Position numbers and translations under genes: made by a program. The notes below the pieces were generated by a model. It saw only the letters and a program-made list of their open reading frames with translations. It searched no databases and was not told where the DNA came from. A stretch of 64,000 nt of DNA from Gnetum montanum (taxonomy: Eukaryota; Streptophyta; Gnetopsida; Gnetales; Gnetaceae): the NCBI GenBank assembly GCA_015680685.1, contig MNCI01004926.1, positions 244,999 to 308,998 of the forward strand. The letters are read 5' to 3'. Of the stretch, positions 21,641-35,839 are shown piece by piece. Each line of letters begins with the position of its first letter. Within the stretch, counting starts at the first letter, position 1.

Positions 21641-24599
21641 ATTACTAACAATCAAGTAAGCCCCCTAGGAATTATACTACAATTGTAAAAATTACACATG
21701 AAAACAATGATAAGCATGATCCTTGAAAATTCTTGAGAAACATTATCACAACTATAGAAATGTGGCATGCATGGGCGAGTAAAATTATGATAGAAATTCT
21801 AAAATAAATAGTAAATGCATTAAATACATTCCTAGATTGATGGCTCTTCCTCATGACTAAGTTACAAGACACCAAGCTTGAACCACAATAAAGACACTAC
21901 AGACAAGAAAGATCAAGAGTAATGCATCTAAAAATATCACTAATCCAACATCTGAGGTGAAAATTTGGTAATATTATTTATTGTTTATAGCTAAACAAAA
22001 GTGAAGAAAAGAATAATTTATGCAAGAAAAGCATAGAATGGCCTTTGGATGACCTTTTCCCTAATTTATACTAGTCCATTGACCCATGGAAGTGCATTGG
22101 CATAGTGGTGCTAACATAGGAGATGTGTTAATGCATCTTCCCAAGCATGGATAAACACAAAATTTCATCACTCATGCACTCAACTAATCTTCCTTGGCCT
22201 TTGAAGCCATAAACAAGATCAACAACATACCTGAATGATCACAAATTAACTTAACAAGGCATCTAAGTAGCAAGAAAATAAGAATATTACAAACATATCT
22301 TTGGTGACATCCACAATCATGGGAATTGAGTTGATTCATCAATTTATACATTTTCATAAACTCAAATATAGGAAAGATGAATTAGAAAATCAAGAGAATG
22401 ATTAGAGAACCAAGAATAATGAAATGCAGGGACAAATAAGATGACCTAGAAAAAGTTATCATGATTAAATCTTAAAGAATGAAGAATCAATACTCACATA
22501 AGTGTAATACTAATCAAGTTTCTTATGCAATGTAATCACCACTATCACTAGGAGATAAGCTTTATCATACTAAAATGCAATACCATTCCACAAAATATGC
22601 ATAAGTGAGTCCTTTCCATAGCAAGTACTTACCTTTCGTATCATTTTAAAGCCTACTCATGAGAGACCCATGGACTCCCAATAACTAATGAAACATGAGC
22701 CTCAAATGTGAGTCTATCCTCTTGGATGATCAAATAGCTTCCTTTTATTTGCCTAATTAACTTCTTACCACATACAACAATGTATAAGAATGGAAACAAA
22801 GAGATGAAGAATCAACAATGGACAACATAACGAACGATGAAAGTGCAACATGATTGGATTTCTAGCTAATCATTCAATTATCTCGTGAAGCATGTAAGAA
22901 TGTCATACATCCCATGAGAGATTTGTCACTGCATCCCTTCACTACTACTGATCCATATAAGAGGGATCAATCTCTAGTTCTCTCTTTCAAGCGTAAGATC
23001 ATGCCTACCACCTTCATTCTCATCTAGCCTTGATTGGTTTGCAATCTAACCATTGATGAGACCATATCAAGTCAACATCCTATAGAAACTCTATAAGTTA
23101 AGATTCTAATATGGTTTTTCTTCATCTTTGCACATATGCATAGCAAGCTCCTCAAATTTTGTTTTACCAAAAACCTCTTGTTGATCACTTTGGCTACGCT
23201 GACTAATCCAACATTCTAACAAAGATTAAAATGTCATGACCAAAAAAGGGAAATTTTTTTATTTGAATGTGATTAAGACTTGGATTAAGAATTATGATAT
23301 TGATCCTCAAAATAAACGAATTTGGGATTTGAATGAAAGTAGTAATTAACATTACCAAATTTTACTAAGAAAGAGACTTCTAGACCTTCATTGCCATGAG
23401 TAGGGATGAGCAAAAGATTATCTTAGACTATGACATTTTTGGAAGTCAAGTAATCTAGATAATGGGTTGAACATAAGAAAGGCTTGCATAGGCATTTGTT
23501 CAACCACTCATTTTAATACCAATTTAAGCAATCATAGTATTGGTTTATATGGTCAAAATACCAATTTGTATGGATTGATAAGCTTGAAGTTACATTGCTT
23601 ATCCCATCATCATTTTCTCTAATTGTTATTATTTTATTCTTGTTTTATTCTTTTCTTTTCTCTTCATCATTTTCATTTTTCTTCATTTCATATTTTTTTT
23701 ATAATCTTCTTTCATTTTTCATCATATTATTTTTCTTTTTCTTTTTTTTTTTATCATTTTTTTTCATAAGAAGATGATTTTTTAATGGAGCATGAAAGTC
23801 ATGGGAATGACTAGAATGCCAAATCACCACATGAAGTCTTCAACTTGAATGAACATGAGAATTCATCCCTCATTGCATGACATACATAGGTTCATGAGAT
23901 CATGAACCTATTCTAACTATGATGGCCAAGTAAGGCAACATGTGCATGTTGGTTCAATCAAACCTATTAGACCCAACCAATGCTCACAAGAACACTTAAT
24001 GACATATCCTTTTCTTTTCTGGTGACTAAGGACTAATAATATTTTCTAGATGCATACATAGAAGCAAGATTGGTAAAGTAGGAAATATCACATGATTTAT
24101 CTTGCCCAATTTGTGGTTGATTGGGTATCCCACCTTGCATTGGACTAGAAAGTAGAAACCACTACTGCTGCTACTAGAAAGCTTGATTGACAAGATTTCT
24201 TTAAGCAAAAATGTACTATTGAGATGTCATTAATGGATATTAATAATAAATTTCATATTCACCTTGAAAGTATAGGTTGGTAAAAAACACCATCTATTAT
24301 TGCATAGGAGTAAAAAAATTTAATGTAGCAGCACCTCATGGATTTGGATCTTATCACTATTAGTAAATTGCATGAGCTATGGGTATGCACTTCCAAGATA
24401 GTATGAGTGAACTAGTATGAAGTTTTCCTTATTTATCTCTTGGAAAATCTAGAATTTGAATGCATATTAGATCATTTAATCTCATTAATTATGTAAGCCA
24501 TGACTAGGAAGAACTACAAATCATGAGGGTATACATAATATTTCCAAGGAACCTCATCATTGAAGGATGAGAAAGCATCATTTAGGTCTTCTTGAATTC

Positions 24600-26035
24600 T
24601 TGTAAAATAAGAAAGCTTACCTTTACCCTTACCATCATGTCTCTTTCAATATTAATGTAATGCAACTACTTTGATTATAGCTTTGACCATATTACCATCA
24701 ATGTTGTTAAGAGCAATGATTCTCTTTTCATCCATCACATCCAAAACCTAGTCCACTCTATGGGCCAAGTCTATTAAGGGCTTGTTTATTCTTACTTGAT
24801 CTTGCACTGGGGCCTTGATTGTAATAGGAATTTTAGCACTACCTTCAATATTTTTAGCCTCACTTATACACATTGAATCATGATTGTACTCCTTAACAGA
24901 CTATCACTTCTACGACTCTTCCTCCATGTTTGTCATGATGTCCAAGAGTACTTTGATTTGAGTCATATATTTTTTATGTACCTAGTTTATCATGTACATA
25001 TCCATGTTCTAGATTTTTTCTTGTCTTAGGCCTTCTACAATATGAATTAACTACATTCTTTAGCTAAATTCATGGTTTAGATAGTAATGAGAAATTTTCA
25101 TATACCTCTCCATGATGATGTCAAGACATTCATGGGATCATTACCATAATCCAATCATCTTCTTCTAGATGTTTGAAATTTGGACATAGGTCTAAAATTT
25201 TGTGTAGAATATTCTAACAATGTTTTCCCATCTATAAATTGATTTTAGGGATAAGGGTTTATACCAAATCTCTGCATGTTCAATGAAGATGCAAGAAAAC
25301 AATCGCAACTTCTATCAACTGCTCACAATTCCTTAGAGATAGCAAGCATTATCAAATGCTTGCATGTGAAGTTGGAGATTGTCACTGGTATGCCCTTTGT
25401 ATGTTGGTACATTGGCCATGATAATTCTCTTGATTCATCTATCACAAACATGCTTCCATGGAATGTATATAGCTTGACTATGCTTATGATGATCACCCTA
25501 ATCAAACACAAGGGCATCATTATTACTAGAAGGTATAGATAAATGTAACTACTAGAACATGGGCAGAAGATCATCATTTTATGTTTAGGTTGTATTTTGG
25601 TAAAATGTACATGACCATGGACCCTCATGATAGATTGGCCCTTTATCATTATTATTTACTTTGTCCTCCTACTCTCCATCTAAATGATTAGAAGAAAGGT
25701 TGTGACTAGCCTCATCTTCCATCATTCAATCTTGAAGATTTTTCATGTACAAAGGTTCATACTCATCATACACTAGCTCATGAGTTTTACATGTGTTCAT
25801 CCTCTAGCTCCATGTTGATCAAGGCCTTTTCAAGATCATCTATAGAAACTAGAATTAGTTCCTTAGAAATTCCATGAGTGTCTCTTCATCTTCCCTACTT
25901 ATCTTGATGATAATCCAACATGACTAGTGGAAGGGTTAAATCCTTTGAATGGTCAAATGTCAAAAAATTCCTTCATTTTGTGGAATTTCTAGAGGTCTTT
26001 AGTGCACTCTTAGCACTATCCACCATCTTGTTCAT
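24600..26035 (-). pseudogene. gag-position reading frame of copy F
   Basis: About 100 bases after the primer site the minus strand reads MNKMVDSAKSALKTSRN (26,035), then IDDLEKALINMELEDEHM and a segment ending ELSWPMYQHTKGIPVTISN (near 25,400). Stops are frequent. The position fits gag but no motif confirms it, and it does not visibly match the gag of B or C. Confidence 0.3.
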
Positions 26036-26131
26036 GCTTAAAACCTCACACAACCCTAAAGAAACACATAATTAATTTGAGAAAATGTTAAAATCAAGAA
26101 TGTACAAGTAGTTTTAGGTAACCCACCAATG

Positions 26132-26153
26132 CCTTCCCCAATGACATTGCCAA
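26132..26153 (-). other. Primer-binding site of copy F (tRNA-Asp type)
   Basis: On the minus strand TTGGCAATGTCATTGGGGAA follows the LTR end. Ends and spacing match the tRNA-Asp complement TTGGCGCCGTTGCCGGGGA, with differences that are largely transitions. It helps place the LTR boundary at 26,154. Confidence 0.6.
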
Positions 26154-27363
26154 TGATAGGGGTCCTATTGATTTTTGATTAATGAAATTTATCATATAAA
26201 ATACAATGTAATTCAGTCATAATATTTAAAGATGATGTTGAGTGATTTCCTAAAAATATTTGTGTGTATTGTTGCATTCAAAAAATATATACAAGATTAT
26301 AATACATATGATATAGTAGGAAATTTTTGTTGCCATTGTGAAAGATAGAAAACATATTTATGATTTTATATTTTATAGATTTTTATGTATTTTTACAATT
26401 ATAAAGAATAAAATAATAATAAATACACATGCATCACAATCCCTCTTAGGGATAGGTGCAACACCACATATGAAATACAATAACATAGTTCTTGATCATA
26501 AGCTCAATGGTTCAACATCATGTCATATAGTTATGATCTTCTTAGATGAGAAATGAATCATTAGAGCTTGATGAAATAAGAATTAAATAAATATTTTTAG
26601 CATTTTAGTATTTAAGACATCAACAATAAATCAAGGAAAAACCATCATCTTTATTAATCATGCAAACACTAGACTTTATATTGATCAAATGATTCTAGGC
26701 TATGGAAGTAAGGTAACACTCTAATAGAGTCTAGCTGCACTAATGAAAGTAACAAATTAAAGTACACATAGGACAAGGATGGAAATTAATGTATCCAAGA
26801 GAGGAAGATTTCTTCACATAAAACTAAATTACAAAATCCAAATGAAATCAAATTTATACATAAAATATGTGTGAGAGCTTATCCTAGATATTTATAGTTT
26901 TCACAACATGATATGAGAGGTTTGCTAGTGCCCAAGCATTAATAGAGATTCTTCAACATAGCCTAAGAAACCTAGAAACATACCAAATGAAACTCATGAT
27001 CAAAGGATCTCAACCAAGCCTACCAAGAGATATGTTAATACCACTACACTAATGCCAGGGTGCGTTGATGTAGGGTAGTCAACCTACCCTTTCCTAGGAC
27101 TCTTTGCTCACCAAGTTTAAATAAGAGCTAGAACACTAGGGACCATATCAAAACATTCCTAGGATGTCCAAATGAAACCAAAGATAGCCTAAGAAGCCTA
27201 AAACATGAACTAAACCTAGAAGTATGATATGGGAGTCTAGTATGCAAAGCTAGAAGGTATAAACCTCAACCATGTATATGAAAATCACAAACACAGAATG
27301 TGAAATACTTCTCAAGGCTAGGGCTTATAATCGACGTATAAAATGCCACTAGAAAATTCATCA
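26154..27363 (-). repeat. 5' LTR of copy F
   Basis: About 1,210 bp, from TGATAGGGGTCC (the counterpart of TGATGAG...GGTACCCC in the other copies) to AAATTCATCA at 27,363. Bases 26,650-27,290 align with 4,679-5,300. It borders RT sequence of copy D at 27,364, so copy F inserted into D. Confidence 0.7.
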
Positions 27364-27369
27364 CCTAGG

Positions 27370-27990
27370 GTATTGAGTCTTAAAAAGGAAATTAAGATGG
27401 ATCTAGAAGAAGTTAAAGTGATTTAGGGAATTCCATTGAGATCTTAAATAGTGGAAGACATGAGGATCTTCCTTTGACATAGTTACTTCTACAAGTTCTT
27501 TATCAAGAATTTCTCTAAAAATACTAAGCCATTAGCTAAAGTCATAAAGAAAGATGTACTATTCATTTGGATGGAGGATTGCAAAATGTCTTTTTATCTC
27601 CTCAAGAAAAGACTTATAGAAACTTCCATTTTATAAATACCTAAATGGCTTAAGCCTTTTCATATCATGATTGATGTATCAATCTATGCTTTACAGAGCA
27701 TTCTTACATAGTTGAATAATTAGAGACATCCATATTACATCCATTGTATAAGAAGAAGTATTGTGGATGTGAAAATTAATTACACCATGATAGCGAAGGA
27801 GTCAATGATGGTGTTTAATGTGGTCAAAAGGTTCAAACACTATGTGATTAGCTATTTGGTGTATATTGATCATAGCATGATCTAGTTCCTCATGAATAAA
27901 TCATTCAGTGGATGGTAATCTTGTAGGAATTCAACATTATGATTATTAATAAGAAAAAAATTGAGAATGTTATTGAAGATCATTTATCTT
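27370..27990 (+). pseudogene. RT end and RNase H remnant of copy D
   Basis: Reads FFIKNFSKNTKPLAKVIKKD, MSFYLLKKRLIETSIL, KPFHIMIDVSIYALQSIL (RNase H start, TDAS changed to IDVS) and VKRFKHYVISYLVYIDHSM. Copy B has the same order at 13,400-12,900. Stops and substitutions are denser than in B or C. Confidence 0.8.
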
Positions 27991-28079
27991 GATTATGATG
28001 GGATAATAACATAGATGAAGAGTACATGTTTGATCAATCTCTACTTGAGTCTTTATTTGCTAAAACAAGTACAATCTCT

Positions 28080-29190
28080 GAATTAACAATCACACCTTGC
28101 TTTTCTAACTATCTCACTTACTAGAGAGAACATAAGATCTGTAATAACTGAGAAACTCAGAAGATAAAAATGTTTCTAAGCCAATTTAACTTCTACATGG
28201 AGATAGAGAAAAAATTTTATAAAATTTATGCAAATAAAGTTCACTAGTATATGCTAGAGGAGAACTAGTTAAGAGTTTTCTAGGATATGCATGAAGGATC
28301 CTGTGGTGAACAGTACTCTAGAACATGAATAGCCCTAGAAATCCTAATGACTAGCTATTTTTTACTCATAATATTAAGAGATATGCATCACTTTATTATA
28401 TTCTATAAATGTTGTTAAAGAGATAGTGGAATGACAACTTATTTTAAGGGACTATAATAATTGATATAATCACTATAGTTTTTTGATAAGTAGGAAATTA
28501 ACTTTATGAGTTCCATCACTCGTAAATTAAATGAAAATATGTATATCATTGTTGCTAAAGACTATTGTACAATGTGGAATAAAGCTACTATAGTCATTGA
28601 TTATACTAGAGTAACTACTACCAAATTCTTTAAGCAACATGTGATGAATAGATTTATCATGAAACAAGTACTTATTTTAGATGATGAAGCACACTTGTAT
28701 GAAGTAACATTTAAACAACATATTCAACACTTATGGGTGGACCACAAACTAAATATACCCTACTATCTAAACTAATGACCAAGTCAAAGTTATGAATAGG
28801 AAGATCATTATGATCTTAACTCACATAATTAGTAAATATAGATAGGATGGAAGAAAAAAACTTAATGATGTCCTATGAGCTTATAAAATTACACTAAAAA
28901 TTTCCATAGGATACTCTTCCTATGAATTAGTGTATGAAATATTATCAAAATTACTAATCCAACCTAAAGTTCATATTCTTGCCACTATATGTGACCTAGA
29001 ATTAGACCTAAATCTAGAACAATGAGAATAGTTGATGAACCTAAATATGCTAAATAAAAATTACATGATTGTTCTTATACAAAAAAGTCCATAAAGTCTA
29101 TAAGATGAAAAGATACAAGATGAAGATTAGGTATCTAAAAGTAAAACCAAGGGGCAAGGTTCTATACAAGTCATATGCTACAACACAATA
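28080..29190 (+). pseudogene. Integrase remnant of copy D
   Basis: The core frame 28,506-28,775 reads NMYIIVAKDYCTMWNKATIV, VMNRFIMKQVLILDDEAHL (usually SDNGTHF) and LWVDHKLNIPYYLN. It is followed by VMNRKIIMIL, KISIGYSSYELVYE and the C-terminal region near 29,150 (LKVKPRGKVLY). It is clearly the same integrase as in B and C but more decayed. Confidence 0.85.
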
Positions 29191-31569
29191 AATTTTAGAT
29201 GCTTTGGTAGGAAACCTGCATTGTTTACTTAGTTTATTAATTAGATGACTTATAGATCCACCATCCTTCAAATCCATAAAAAATTATCCTAGTCAACATA
29301 TAATAAATTATACCATTTAGGGAACCCATGAAAGCCATAACCACCTTCATACCCATAATAGCCATTGTTACATGATTTATCTTTTGTATATCCTCGTTAA
29401 AGCTTAATTGTGAGGGAGATACTTCATGTTGATTTAAGAGTTGCATAATATTTTTACCTTTTTTACAATTTTTTTATTTTTTAAATTATTCAATTATTAA
29501 TACATTTTTGATTTTTGATATTTTCCAATTCTTTATAATTTTCAATTTTCTTAGATTCTTTACTTTCTAGTATGGATATTATCTATATTTTTCTTAATAA
29601 TATTTCTAGTCATGATGCATGAATCAATAGCATGATTTGGAATTTTATCATATGATATCTAGAAGAAATGATTATAGATGATAGTAAGATGACATCATCC
29701 ATCCCTCTACTTTTATTAATAAGAGTCCTTGTTATGAGAATAACATTATCCATTTCAAATTTAAAACTTAAATTAATCCATGACCACAATGCTTTGAAGA
29801 GAGGAGGAAGAACCAAGAGCATATGAATAGATATGTGATATTAAGGGGATTTTTTGATTTTTTGGACATCCACCATGGATTCCAATGGTCCTCCATTAAT
29901 GCATTAACACTCATAATTTTTATTATATTCAAGAAATACTATCTAAAGAGAATTTTTTCTTGTTATGTCACTAGAAAGATATGTGACTCATGTCTAAAGA
30001 TCATCCTCTAGCAAGATTAATAAATAATTAATTAATTCATAAGAAACCACTTTTAGGATGCCACTAGAAATGAATGTGATATGTCTAAAGGTATTCTATT
30101 TCTAGGAATTTAATGGTCCCTTGGAATAGTCCCATCATGTAACTAGAAAGGCATATTATCCATGGCTGAAGGTGCTTCTATGATGAAATTAGCAATGTAG
30201 GTGATATATGTCTAAATCTCTTCTCTAAGAAATGTTCAAAATCTATACATTTCATAATGTTAATTAATTAATTACATTCAACTTTTTTAACATTTTATTT
30301 CTTAGTTTTCTTGTTGAGCGATAATATCTTCATGTGGTGATTAGTTGGTCTTATTGTGATGGGTATGGATGACATAATTCAATGTCACTAGTAATGGTTT
30401 CACTTGATTAAAAATCCTAACAAACTAGTATAATAATCATTTTAACCATGAATTATACATGAGACTCACTCTAATCATGGTAAGGAATCTCATGTTATGG
30501 TTTTGCAATCCTTGGTCAACTCATCTCATCTCATCTCACTGATATGATGCAATTAGGAATTCTATAGTTTTATGTATTATAGCATAAAATTCTAACCTAG
30601 GTACTTGTGTATTTCTACTACATGGGCATGCTTAACATTTGACTTCTAATGTATGCAAGTCATTATGTAAAGACATTATAAGTAGGAGACTACTTTGGGA
30701 AGGATCCAATTTTATAACTCTTGTTGCTTATGACTAAAAACCAACCTTATACCTTCAAAACATCATGGGAAACTTCTCTAAAATCATGTAGTATTGTAGA
30801 TCCTACTTCTCATTGATTATTAATTGGATTTTACTGATTTTATATTGAATTTATCTCAAAACCCCTTATTTCTTGGCCATTTCAAAACCTAAAATATCTA
30901 GTCCTCATGGGTTTCAATATTTCAATGCATCAATAATATCCATAACTTGGCCTAGAGATATCCAAGAGATTCCAAACTTTATGAGAAACTCAAAAGCCAT
31001 CATTTTTTAACTCAAAATATATTAGAAAATGGGGTTCACATAAGTTACAATATTGCATATAAAATATCACAATCATAAAAATTATATATAGATCATGATC
31101 TTCTATAGTTTTTGTCATTCTTAAAGCCTATAGTCTTTCTAGTATGATATCTAGTGACTAAAAGTTTGATTGAGCCTATTCAAAAACTTGTGAGCTTTAA
31201 GAGTTGAGCTTGTCATCGTAGGGGTCACTAGAATATAAATTTTGAAACTTTCTAGCATCCTTATTTTTGAATGATAAAGATAACTAATAATAAGAATGGC
31301 TAAAATTAATTAATAATTTGACATATTAATTATCTTAAAACCCCAAGGATATCATTTTGTAATCATCTTGAACCTAAACATAAAATATTTTTGAATTTTT
31401 AATCTACCCAAAAGATTGAGAATATTACAAATTATTCTTAGAATCTAATGTCAATCCATTGAATGATTTTAAATGGTACCTAAATGAGTTCTTAAGCCTA
31501 ATGGATCTTCACAACCTAGAGAGAAGAGATGTCAAGGTAGAAACGGATGTGATGAAAAGCCATAACATT

Positions 31570-32423
31570 TGATGAGTGACAAGGTACCCCTACACCCAAC
31601 CATATGAATCACTAAGGTGTTATGCATGATCCGGTTAAATTCCATGGACCTATAGTTATCTAATGCACTAGCTCTTCTATGAAGTGAAATGGGCATTGAG
31701 AACATTTGTTGTCTTCCCAATTACACTTGTGAGGTTCAAGGATATGGTTTAAGTGTAATTGAGGTATATGATTTTTCTTACTTTATATTTTATGGATTTG
31801 GTTGCCTACAACAAAAATGAAGATTAGAGTAATTTAAAATCTAATTCATTATTATCTATCTAGCCTAACACAAGTAACCATCCCACTTTTCTAAACACAT
31901 CCTAAACACATATAGCATTGTTGGGCTACAAAACGTTAAGCATTGTTGGGTTACCAAGTACTATATGAATGCTTGAAGTGGTCATGCTTGCATTCATTAA
32001 CTATTAAAAATAAATTGCTTAATTCAAATCCATTCAAATAAAGAGCATGAATGTAAAATGCATTAAAGAAAATATTAAGCTATTCTCAGTGCTACAAGGA
32101 TTGTCAAAAGAGTTCATTTTATTCCTATCACACTGCTACACTCAGTTACATTAGTGCTCAAACAAAGAACCATACATACTTAGACTTCTTCTACAGGCAC
32201 TTAGAAAATATTCTAACTCTGAGGAAAAGAAATGACAAGAGCTTCACTACATTGACTAAGAAAGACCAAAAATTGACTATCAAAATTAGAGCCTAGGCAT
32301 GGTATTTATAGATTTGGGGTATATACCCCAACATCACATACACGACCTCATATCAAGTCCCCGACGTTGCATACACAACATTGTAGCTCTAATGTCAAGG
32401 TAGATGTAAAGCATGTTTCATCA
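31570..32423 (-). repeat. 3' LTR of copy C
   Basis: 854 bp, TGATGAGTGACAAGG to TTTCATCA. It aligns with 40,764-41,631 throughout. The minus strand has TATAAATACC near 32,305 and a GACGTTGCATAC-type array at 32,330-32,400. Confidence 0.92.
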
Positions 32424-34430
32424 TACCTCCATGACTAAATGAAAACTCGTCCTTGAGTAAATAAGAGAAGGAACAAGTTCTTTACAACATATTTGACTGA
32501 CGTTACAAATTGACTTAGACGGAATAGATAGACTTTGAGTGCCAAGGTGTATGAAATTCCAATTTCTACAACATTAGGTGTTCATGATAAAAGAAGTGAA
32601 CACCCTAGAGAACATTAACATCCAACACCTCTTGGTAGTAGAAGAATGAGAGAGAGAGAGAGAGAAGACATCCAACTATCACAAATGGTCCTCATTGTGT
32701 GGTACTGTTGCATCAACCTTGGTAAAGATAGTCTTGCTTCTAGTCCATGCTTCCCACTACAATCACAATAGAATCATAAATTAGTATGCAATGTGTAACA
32801 CATAACTGGTAAATGCCTTGTCTCATCGACGATTACACTTAGCTAGGTTGTGATTGTGGTTGATTGGTTCCTTGAGTAGTATTAGTGGGAAAGCTAATAG
32901 ATAGGGTAAGTTAGACTAAATGGTCGATTAAATTTGAAAAAATTTCAATACAAGGAAATATTTGAAGAGGGTATAAGAATGCACAACAATGAAAAAAATG
33001 ATTCACTAAAACTGTTGTGAAGATGTGTATAATTGGATGTCATTGATGGGGTAGATAAAAAGAATTTGATTGTAAGAGTGTCTAAGGGCACAGAACTTAA
33101 TTGACCCAACCAAAAGATATGTAAGTGGATCCTTCCCAAAGTAGGCACAAGTCTTTTATGCCCTTGCATAGCCTCAAAAAAAAGAGTCTGTGGGCTCTGT
33201 GGATGATTAATGGTTATAGAAGGTTAAGTACAAAAACCCAAAAGAAACTAATTAAGAATTTTGGCTCATTAAACTAGGACATCGAACTAGAACATGAAAT
33301 TGGTAGTGAGGTGAGACATGGAAAGCATAGATGGATGAGAGAGTGTGTGTGGAATGGATTTTCTAATTACAATCACATGAAGTCCCTTGTGGAGTTTGTG
33401 GTTAAATGACTTGATAAGATCCATTCTTAGTCCATACCAAAACCAACCATGTTCAGTGACTTTGCATCATCATTCTAAGACCAGTCCATCCCCTGAGACA
33501 TAAGAGTGCTCCCACAAAACAACTACCATTCCTTATTAGAGAAGAAGTAGAAAGTGAGGAAGGGCCATAGTTAGAGGGGGCTAGTCCCATAACTAGTGCT
33601 TGTAGCCCATTTATTCTATCTAAGGGGTGTGCTTTGAATTTTCATTATTTTCTTTAAATGGAAACCATACCATGCAAAAACACATGCATTTATTTTGTCC
33701 AAGGGTGTGCTTCGAATTCTCATCTTTTTTTTTTTTACTTTTCTTGATGAGAACCACACCATGCAAGGATGTATGCATTTACTTTTTCCAAGGGGTGTGC
33801 TTTGAATTCTCATCATTTTTTTCAGATGAGAACCACACCATGCAAGGACTTATTCAACTTCCTTTTATTGGTGAACATGGAATAGTAAGAAATTGCAACA
33901 GAAAAGCACAAAGAATACTGAATCCCCTTGAAGAGACACCCTATTCAAACCTTTGAATCCTTTCCAATTCCAAAAACTATCAAAGTCAAAAATTTATTAA
34001 ACTTTTATTAATGAAAAAGGGACTGCATATTTCCAAAATAAGGAAAACCATAGAGTTTGTGGATGGGTGGATGCTATGGACTCACTACCAATTACATAAA
34101 AAGAAACCATGTCCTAATTATCCGAAACAAAACTCAAAGCTAGAAGCCAAACAAACAATAAAATAATAAAAATAGTACATACCACCATTAAGTAATGCAT
34201 TACCCATGTACCTGGCACTTATTAACAAAAAGTTATAAAATCAGACCAAATAAAATAAAAGAAAATATAAAATAAAGTATAAAATATTCAAGAAATATCA
34301 AATGTACTAATGATGGTGTAAAAAATTAGAAAATATTAATAACATAAAAACAAAAATATGTAAAATAAAGAATGTGTAAAACAAAAAGTTGTAAAAACAA
34401 AAAAGTTGAAAAACTGAGGAGCCATTTTGT
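32424..34430 (-). other. 3' spacer of copy C with edges of the lost extra ORF
   Basis: TACCTCCATGAC next to the LTR is the polypurine tract (minus strand GTCATGGAGGTA). Bases 32,424-32,620 align with 6,244-6,480 of B. At about 32,755 the minus strand CTATTGTGATTGTAG matches the acceptor-like site before the extra ORF of B. About 2.8 kb of ORF between these points is absent. A GA microsatellite lies at 32,646-32,665. Confidence 0.6.
33623..33839 (-). repeat. Hairpin minisatellite, three units (copy C)
   Basis: Units at about 33,623-33,672, 33,703-33,760 and 33,792-33,839, spaced about 80-90 bases. Each reads GGGTGTGCTT, a TTCTCATC-type arm, a T-rich loop, a GATGAGAA-type arm and CCACACCATGCAA. 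Arms pair 8 bp plus 6 bp. Open frames across this stretch on both strands come from the repeat and are not genes. Confidence 0.7.
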
Positions 34431-34439
34431 ATGATTAGC

Positions 34440-35640
34440 ATGAGTGGCCATCTCTCCCATGACTAAGTTGAAAGGAGGAGATCTAAAATATGGGCATGCT
34501 TGTCCATCTGATGAGGTGCTTATTGTGTTAGTTGGTGTATGCTCATGGAAAGGTTTAATTTGTTGGATGTTGACTAGTTGTTTTTTTCTTAGGCTTTTAG
34601 GTTTATAGATCATCATGGCCTCAGAAGGAAAATTCTTATAAATGATGTAAAATCCTTCCCACAATGTTTAGAACATGATTCGTTGAGGTACGTGTGGGGT
34701 TCCAGTAGAGAACCTTATCTCTTGGTTGAAATTCAACTTTTCTAATTTTTAGGCCATGACACTTTTTGTTATAGGCCTTGTGCAACTTATTAGATGATAA
34801 GGCTACTCATCAATTTTCATCTAGCAGGTTGAGATTCATTAGTCATTCTCTTTGGGCTAGACTTAAGTCAAGGTCAAGGTCACAAGCTATTGAAAGTATA
34901 TGGAGTTCAGATTGAATAGGAAGCATTGGTAGTTTGTCATACATAAGCTCATAGGGAGAGTAACCTATAGGGAGTTTCCAAGTTGAGCAGTAGGCCCAAA
35001 GGATATCATTTAGTTTTGTGCTCCAATCCTTCCTATACTTACTAATATTTCTTGTTAGTATCCTTGTGGTTTCCCTATTGGTAACCGCAACTTGATCATT
35101 AGCTTGGGGATGGTAAGGTATTGTGAGTTTATGTTCAACCCCTAAGTGTTGCATGAGCTTAAGAATAGTAGTGCCTATAAAATGAGTTCCATTATCAGAA
35201 ATTAATGCACGTGGCACACCAAACCTATTTACAACATTTTTTTGTATAAATTGAGTAGTAGTAGAGGATGTATAGTCAATGATAGCTACTACTTCTATCC
35301 ATTTTTTACAATTGTTAATAGTGACTATGATGTATGCCTTTTCATTTGACATGGGCATGATGGGACCCATGAAATAAATGCCCCAAATGCTAAATGGTTC
35401 TAGCAATTGAATCCATTGTTAAGGTTCCTCCATTTGAGTAGTCATTTCACCAACTCATTAACATTGTTCACAAGAGTAGACATAATGGTAAGCATCCCTA
35501 AAGAGTGTTGGCCAGTAGTACCCTGCCATTAGGATTTTAATGGTCATGTATCTCCCAGCATAGTGTCCTCCACAAGGACCTTCATGATGCACAGTTGATT
35601 AACATCAAGGACACACCAACGAACTAGGCCATCGGCACAC
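34440..35640 (-). pseudogene. Integrase region of copy C
   Basis: The core frame 35,406-34,843 is open for 187 codons: IWGIYFMGP (the first catalytic Asp is Tyr), ALISDNGTHFIG (second Asp intact), HPQANDQVAVTNRET (the Glu position is Ala), then YSPYELMYDKLPMLPIQSEL. A second frame (34,664-34,440) gives the C-terminal part, MWEGFYIIYKNFPSEAMMIY and VMGEMATHANH. The two lost catalytic residues mean no strand transfer despite the long open frame. Confidence 0.92.
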
Positions 35641-35839
35641 ACCTTATAGAGGTGTTCATTAATTTCCATGAAGTGCTTTACCTAGTGAAGAAATTGTTAT
35701 TTCTTCTAGTGGTCTAACCCTTATGACATATCCTAAGTGAGAAGATATGTGAGAATGCCATCATACCATTTTGTCTCATTGGGCATTTGTTTAGTTATAG
35801 CCCCAGTAAAGAGCAGTTCATCAGGAAACATGTAAGAGA

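Larger units (their letters stand above)
18764..26131 (-). mobile_element. Internal region of gypsy copy F (strongly decayed)
   Basis: Lies between the two LTRs of copy F. In minus-strand order: primer site, a gag-position reading frame (about 26,035-24,600), no recognisable RT, RNase H or integrase, a T-rich run on the plus strand (23,595-23,777) like the one after pol in B, a spacer, the extra ORF (about 21,640-19,060) and the polypurine tract. The distances suggest that pol was lost, as in copy A, while the extra ORF was kept. Confidence 0.6.
27364..31569 (+). mobile_element. Gypsy copy D, left part (RT end, RNase H, integrase, spacer)
   Basis: The oldest element in the nest, plus strand. 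It enters in the RT C-terminal region (broken by copy F) and leaves at 31,569 where copy C is inserted. It resumes at 41,632. From about 29,200 to 31,569 there is only AT-rich spacer with no supported gene. Confidence 0.75.

Noticed and set aside
23595-23777. Plus-strand frame made almost only of Phe, Ser, Leu and Ile
   Set aside because: T-rich low-complexity run, the counterpart of the A/T-rich spacer after pol in the other copies.
33616-33956. Open frames on both strands with repeated MCFEFSL or MRIQSTPL segments
   Set aside because: They follow the three hairpin units of copy C's spacer; the repeat explains them.
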